A DNA stretch of 14,286 nucleotides from Myxococcales bacterium. GTDB taxonomy: Bacteria > Myxococcota > Bradymonadia > UBA7976 > UBA1532. Positions within the stretch are counted from its first letter, which is position 1; every line of letters begins with the position of its first letter. Where the stretch lies: assembly GCA_020430675.1 (NCBI GenBank), contig JAGQJJ010000034.1, positions 1 to 14,286 of the forward strand. The letters are read 5' to 3'. The position numbers and the translations under genes were made by a program. The notes beneath the pieces were generated by a model. It made no database searches. It was given only the letters and a program-made list of their open reading frames with translations, and was not told the origin of the DNA. Below, piece after piece: positions 11,625-14,286 of the stretch.

Positions 11625-13343
11625 CTACTCGGCCGGCAGGTCGAGGATGAGCGAGCGGTTGTTGCCGCAGTCGTCGTCCTCGCCGGTGAGCTGGCCGCGC
11701 CCCGGCGCCAAGATGTTCTCGGTGTTCAGCGTGCCCGCCGCGTCGGTCAGGTTGCCGATCTCGTGCACCGACGGGGTGGCCTGCATCTGGTACTGCCAGA
11801 TCTCGCTGATCCGGCTGCTTGGCGCCGCGGTCTCTTCGTCCAGATCGAGGTCGCCCGACGAGCCGCGGTAGTTGATGCTGTCGGCCGCCTTGAGCTGGGT
11901 GATGCCGTTGGACCAGCTGAACGCCGAGACCGTGTTGGCGTTGGTGTCCGACAGGCGGCTGATGCCAAAGCCGACGATATTGCCCGCGGTGAGCCCACGG
12001 CCTTCGATGAGCGTCTTGGCGATGGCAAACGCGCCCATGAACAGGGCGTCGCTCATCACCGAAGCCGGCACGACGAGGTCGCCAGCGCCGGCGCCGGCGT
12101 CGTTCATCGCCTTCACCCAGGTGCCATAGACCGTGCTGACGTCCTCCTCGCTGCCGTTGCGCTTGCCCGAGCTGATGCCGGTCGTGCGGCACAGCAGCGC
12201 CGTGCGCTTCACCTTGCGATCGGGCGAGGTGCCGAGCACCGCGGCCAGGGCGGTGCTCGACCGCGCGCCTTCAATGGTGATCACGTCGCCCGCATAGTCC
12301 GCGTCGGCGAGACCATTGACCAGGTAGAGGAGCTCTTCGATGTCGACCGTAAAGACGATGATGTCGGCGCCGCGATCGGCCAGGTCGGGCGCGACCGTCG
12401 TCTCAAGATCGGCGGGCACGCCCTGCACGACGTAGTCGCGCTCTTCGACAAGCGGGCAGCTCGCCGCGCCGCCGCACAACACGTTGGTCACGCGCTGGCC
12501 GGTGTACTTCCCCCACAAGTCATCGTTGTTGTAGACCACGAGTACCTTCTGGTAGCGGTCCTCCTGCGCCCCCTGCCCGTTGGTGTGGCGCCGGTTGGCC
12601 TCCTGCACCAGCTTCGCGCCGGCCTCGGCGGACACCTCGCTCGGCACCTGGGTCCGCCACAACAGGGACGGCGGGCCGCCCTCGATGATGCGGCGATTGT
12701 CGATATTGCTGAGGTAGGGCGACTGCGCGCCCGGCGCGACCATGACGATGTCATCCTCGGCCGCGATGTTCTGGTAGAGGTTGAGGGTCGCGTCGCTGTT
12801 GACCGCGCCGATGATCATCTTCGCGCCGCAGTCGATCGCGTGCTGCGCGGCGGTCAGGCCCTGGGCCGGCGCATCATCGCCGTCGTCGCAGATCAGCCCG
12901 GCGAGGCCGAGGGTGACGCCGTCCTGAACGCCATTGAATGCGCCGTCGTGGTTGATCGCATCGATGGTGACGCTGGTCGACCGGAGGATGCCCGGCCGCG
13001 CCAACGTGCCGACGACGCCCCGGCTGGGCGTCATCACGCCCATCAGCACATAGGCTTCGGGGTTGGCCTTGAAGGCCGCCGCCCGCTCGTCCTCGTCGTC
13101 GCCCGGCGGGCCAAAGATGTCGTCGCAGCCTTCCGACAGAAGGACCGGACACGCCTCAACGCTGCCGTCGACCCCCATGTCGACGCCGCCACCGGCGACG
13201 CAGACGCCGCCTTGGCAGATCGTTCCCGGCGTCGCCGAGCAGCCCGCGTTGTCGACGCAATCGTCGCCCGAGAAGTCGGTGATGAGCGAACAGCCCGCCG
13301 CGAAGAACACGGCGGTGCAGACCAGCAGAAGATGACGCTTCAC
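11625..13343 (-). CDS. Lipoprotein of the type-1 periplasmic-binding fold (ABC substrate-binding-like)
   Basis: 572 aa from the GTG at 13343, with GAGGGG 5 nt upstream; a longer frame upstream lacks a signal sequence. MKRHLLLVCTAVFFAAGC is a lipoprotein signal with lipid-carrying C18 (AAGC); Ser at +2 suggests outer-membrane retention. A small Cys-rich neck (C29, C35, C43, C48) precedes an acidic linker. From about residue 97 the sequence is a LivJ/Peripla_BP_6-like fold: YVLMGVMTPSRG, IGAVNSDATLN, IVMVAPGAQSP, KVLVVYNNDDLWG, ADIIVFTVD. Such proteins bind amino acids, amides or small ligands. No permease or ATPase is adjacent, so a sensor or surface-binding role is as likely as transport. Stop codons of this gene and the convergent FAD gene are 10 nt apart. 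Confidence 0.87.
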   Translation of the reverse strand: MKRHLLLVCTAVFFAAGCSLITDFSGDDCVDNAGCSATPGTICQGGVCVAGGGVDMGVDGSVEACPVLLSEGCDDIFGPPGDDEDERAAAFKANPEAYVLMGVMTPSRGVVGTLARPGILRSTSVTIDAINHDGAFNGVQDGVTLGLAGLICDDGDDAPAQGLTAAQHAIDCGAKMIIGAVNSDATLNLYQNIAAEDDIVMVAPGAQSPYLSNIDNRRIIEGGPPSLLWRTQVPSEVSAEAGAKLVQEANRRHTNGQGAQEDRYQKVLVVYNNDDLWGKYTGQRVTNVLCGGAASCPLVEERDYVVQGVPADLETTVAPDLADRGADIIVFTVDIEELLYLVNGLADADYAGDVITIEGARSSTALAAVLGTSPDRKVKRTALLCRTTGISSGKRNGSEEDVSTVYGTWVKAMNDAGAGAGDLVVPASVMSDALFMGAFAIAKTLIEGRGLTAGNIVGFGISRLSDTNANTVSAFSWSNGITQLKAADSINYRGSSGDLDLDEETAAPSSRISEIWQYQMQATPSVHEIGNLTDAAGTLNTENILAPGRGQLTGEDDDCGNNRSLILDLPAE

Positions 13344-13364
13344 GATTTCCCCTCTGACCAGGCA

Positions 13365-13385
13365 GCGATCACGCTCAGTGATAGC
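13365..13385. promoter_or_regulatory. Inverted repeat overlapping the -10 box, candidate operator
   Basis: ATCAC-GCTCA-GTGAT is a perfect 5-5-5 inverted repeat (13368-13382), extended to 21 bp with one mismatched pair (GC flanks). It covers the -10 hexamer and probable start of the lipoprotein transcript, where a dimeric repressor would block polymerase. Confidence 0.35.
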
Positions 13386-13406
13386 GCGCAACCCGCTTCG
13401 GCTCAA
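13378..13406 (-). promoter_or_regulatory. Candidate sigma70-type promoter of the binding-protein lipoprotein
   Basis: Minus strand TTGAGC (13406-13401), exactly 17 bp, TATCAC (13383-13378), each 4/6 to consensus. Initiation would be near 13371, giving a leader of about 28 nt with a good ribosome binding site. Confidence 0.42.
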
Positions 13407-13440
13407 CCTTGGTGGCATCCGATCCACGGGGATCGCCAGA

Positions 13441-13469
13441 TTGCGGATGCCGCGCGCCCGATCTAGATT
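13441..13469 (+). promoter_or_regulatory. Candidate sigma70-type promoter of the sulfotransferase gene
   Basis: TTGCGG (13441-13446), 17 bp, TAGATT (13464-13469). Initiation would be near 13476, about 21 nt before the GTG at 13497. The -35 box is weak. Confidence 0.33.
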
Positions 13470-13496
13470 GGGCGCAACTTTGCAGGAGCCCCTGGC

Positions 13497-14286
13497 GTGT
13501 CGTCGAGCCCTCTTCGCACCGGCCTTCAGACGCTTCAATCGAGCTGGCGCCATTTTGGCCTGCGGCAGACGGTCCTTCAGGCCGGCATGCTCGGGGTCGT
13601 GGCCGCCGGGCGCGCGTCGATGGCGCTCGATGAGGTCTTTCACCGCGAGTACCACGACGTCGAGGTCCGCCGCCCGGTCTTCATCATTGGCGCGCCGCGC
13701 TCGGGCACGACGTTTTTTCACCGGCTGCTGACCCAGACCAACGAGTTCCCCTGCTGGCATACATGGGAGCTGTTCGTGCCCTCGCTGACGGCGCGCAACA
13801 TCGTTCACCCCCTGGTGCCGCACGTCGTGCGCGTGCTCGGCAAAGGCTTTCAAGACGACAGCACCCTGATGGGCGAGGCGCACCGCACCTCATCCGACTC
13901 GATCGAAGAGGAGGAGATGTTGTTCGTGCTGCGGCTCGATTCGCAGTTCGTGAACGTCTTCACCCCGGTCGGCTTCGACGAGCGCGATCACGAAGATCTG
14001 GTCTACGCCGACGCCCAGCCCGACGCGCAGCGGCTGGCGTCGGCGCGGTTCCTCAAGGGCTGCCTGCAACGCCAGATCGCCTTCACCGGCCGCACCCAGG
14101 TCGTCGCCAAGCTGCCCTACTCGACGCTGCGCGTCCGCACGCTGCTCGAGGTCTTCCCCGACGCGCGCTTCGTCTACATGGCCCGCTCGCCGTTCGAGAC
14201 GCTGCCCTCGCACATGACCCTGCACCGGGGGTTCTTCGCCCAGCGCTACGGGCTCGAGAACATCGGCGAAGAGCGGCTCGCGGCCT
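13497..14286 (+). CDS. Sulfotransferase-family protein (3' end outside window)
   Basis: 263 codons are visible. The GTG at 13497 follows AGGAG (13484-13488) with an 8-nt spacer. The 5'-phosphosulfate loop is RRPVFIIGAPRSGTTFFHRLL (core GAPRSGTT, 65-72). The 3'-phosphate-binding segment is VYMARSPFETLPS (R230, S238). Between them VVAKLPYSTLRVRTLLEVFPDARF matches the Sulfotransfer_3 pattern. These enzymes move sulfate from PAPS to a hydroxyl of a small molecule, lipid or polysaccharide; the acceptor is unknown. No signal peptide is evident; residues 1-58 before the loop are an amphipathic lead, common in bacterial members. The gene is divergent from the lipoprotein gene across a 153-bp gap. Confidence 0.9.
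   Translation, partial: MSSSPLRTGLQTLQSSWRHFGLRQTVLQAGMLGVVAAGRASMALDEVFHREYHDVEVRRPVFIIGAPRSGTTFFHRLLTQTNEFPCWHTWELFVPSLTARNIVHPLVPHVVRVLGKGFQDDSTLMGEAHRTSSDSIEEEEMLFVLRLDSQFVNVFTPVGFDERDHEDLVYADAQPDAQRLASARFLKGCLQRQIAFTGRTQVVAKLPYSTLRVRTLLEVFPDARFVYMARSPFETLPSHMTLHRGFFAQRYGLENIGEERLAA

Noticed and set aside
11611..11628. GTAGG...CCTAC hairpin covering both convergent stop codons
   Set aside because: Only a 5-bp stem with an 8-nt loop and no T-run; partly a chance result of facing TAG codons.
11763..13466. Plus-strand open frame of 567 codons opposite the lipoprotein gene
   Set aside because: Antisense shadow; it also crosses the divergent promoter region.

Overview
High-GC bacterial DNA. 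The gene content points to Myxococcota or Bradymonadota (the old Deltaproteobacteria). The evidence is a long array of MopE-type CDGxDNDCDG repeats behind a von Willebrand A (VWA) domain, a Cys-rich-necked lipoprotein, and a VWA/FHA protein. This placement is inference from family distribution; there is no rRNA or marker gene here. No tRNA, rRNA, CRISPR array, insertion sequence or prophage hallmark was seen.

Region 1 (1-7238, all minus strand) is a compact gene cluster read from right to left. Its order is a HemJ/CopD-like four-helix membrane protein (7238-6729), a small secreted protein with a Tat-like N terminus (about 6807-6439), a membrane protein with VWA-like, TM, zinc-ribbon and FHA parts (6442-4877), a two-domain peptidoglycan amidase/M23-like protein (4877-2910), and a secreted VWA protein with at least 12 Cys-rich repeats (2821 to beyond base 1). 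The middle junctions are 4-nt and 1-nt overlaps, so translation is probably coupled. The HemJ/small-protein junction looks as if one base change removed both the hemJ stop codon and the next start codon. The most unusual feature is a run of degenerate domains: the VWA of the FHA protein has lost the DxSxS motif, its FHA lacks three of five hallmark residues, and the M23-like domain lacks the usual metal-ligand pattern.

Region 2 (7383-11614, plus strand) is diverged from region 1 by 144 bp. It holds a PhoB-type response regulator and a PhoR-type sensor kinase with a 4-nt overlap, then, after 24 nt, an FAD-dependent oxidoreductase of the flavin-halogenase superfamily. The three are probably co-transcribed.

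Region 3 (11625-14286) holds a lipoprotein of the type-1 periplasmic-binding (ABC substrate-binding-like) fold on the minus strand, convergent with the FAD enzyme (10 nt between stop codons). A 153-bp divergent promoter region separates it from a PAPS-dependent sulfotransferase-family gene that runs off the right edge. A sigma70-like promoter overlapped by an inverted repeat sits in that gap.

Many long open frames lie antisense to the real genes, up to 624 codons. They are by-products of GC-rich codon usage and are left out.
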